The notes under the pieces are model-generated. The model was not told the DNA's origin. It did not search any database and worked only from the letters and a program-made list of their open reading frames with translations. The position numbers were made by a program, and so were the translations under genes. 42,655 bases of DNA from an uncultured Clostridia bacterium (GTDB lineage Bacteria > Bacillota > Clostridia > Christensenellales > Pumilibacteraceae), in contig CAKQDN010000015.1 in assembly GCA_934229275.1 (NCBI GenBank), positions 1 to 42,655 on the forward strand. The letters run 5' to 3'. Shown in pieces: positions 42,546-42,655 of this stretch. Position 1 is the first letter of the stretch, and every line of letters begins with the position of its first letter.

Positions 42546-42655
42546 TTCTGCTTAAACATCGCAGGTTGACTATCCTTGTTTTTTCGGGAGGGTGGAGTCC
42601 GGGTCGCAATTATAAATTGCTTCCCGCTTTGGCTACGAATAGTCCACCGGACTAT
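42546..42655. other. Right-edge palindrome-rich segment
   Basis: No gene is seen. It holds GCAATT-ATA-AATTGC (42606-42620) and a perfect 7-bp stem ATAGTCC/GGACTAT (42639-42655) ending exactly at the window edge, plus a GGTGGAGTCC copy at 42591-42600. It looks like the start of another repeat module that continues outside the window. Confidence 0.4.

Overview
The window looks like a chromosomal segment of an anaerobic Gram-positive bacterium of class Clostridia (Bacillota). Support: a Spo0A sporulation regulator, strong AGGAGG-type ribosome binding sites, near-consensus sigma-A promoters (TTGACA, 17 bp, TATAAT), rho-independent terminators, and many very large lipoproteins with Ig-like, InlB/MucBP-like and BspA-type leucine-rich domains, as is common in uncultured gut Clostridia. 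Order-level placement (for example Christensenellales) is only a guess.

The left 31 kb is coded entirely on the minus strand and is a cell-surface region. From right to left in transcription order it holds: a 1465-aa adhesin-like lipoprotein (26738-31135); a seven-gene oligopeptide transport operon (16527-25738), made of a beta-helix lipoprotein, OppA, OppB, OppC, OppD, OppF and a 79-aa membrane protein; a 2555-aa subtilisin-family protease with a lipobox, leucine-rich repeats and a C-terminal membrane anchor (8686-16353); and three further lipoproteins built from Ig-like or fibronectin III-like domains plus large unrecognised domains. The last of these runs off the left edge. A giant surface protease beside a peptide importer suggests that extracellular protein is cut at the cell surface and imported as peptides. 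OppA and OppB both carry large extracytoplasmic insertions absent from the usual family members.

The right 11 kb holds shorter, mostly independent transcription units: dnaN (beta clamp) with its own promoter and no dnaA beside it; spo0A; an orphan solute-binding lipoprotein; a divergent pair of an AraC-type regulator (PocR-like sensor) and an FAD-dependent oxidoreductase with overlapping promoters; then trpS, mgsA and a GNAT acetyltransferase.

Four intergenic regions (about 5.7-5.9, 26.2-26.5, 31.5-31.9 and 33.2-33.7 kb) are mosaics of the same few short hairpin-forming repeat modules in different combinations and orientations. A fifth (42.2-42.5 kb) is a tandem array with a period of exactly 101 bp built partly from one of these modules. 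In two places the T/A-rich hairpin module directly abuts the stop codon of an otherwise unrelated gene. No tRNA, rRNA, CRISPR array, transposase or prophage gene was seen.
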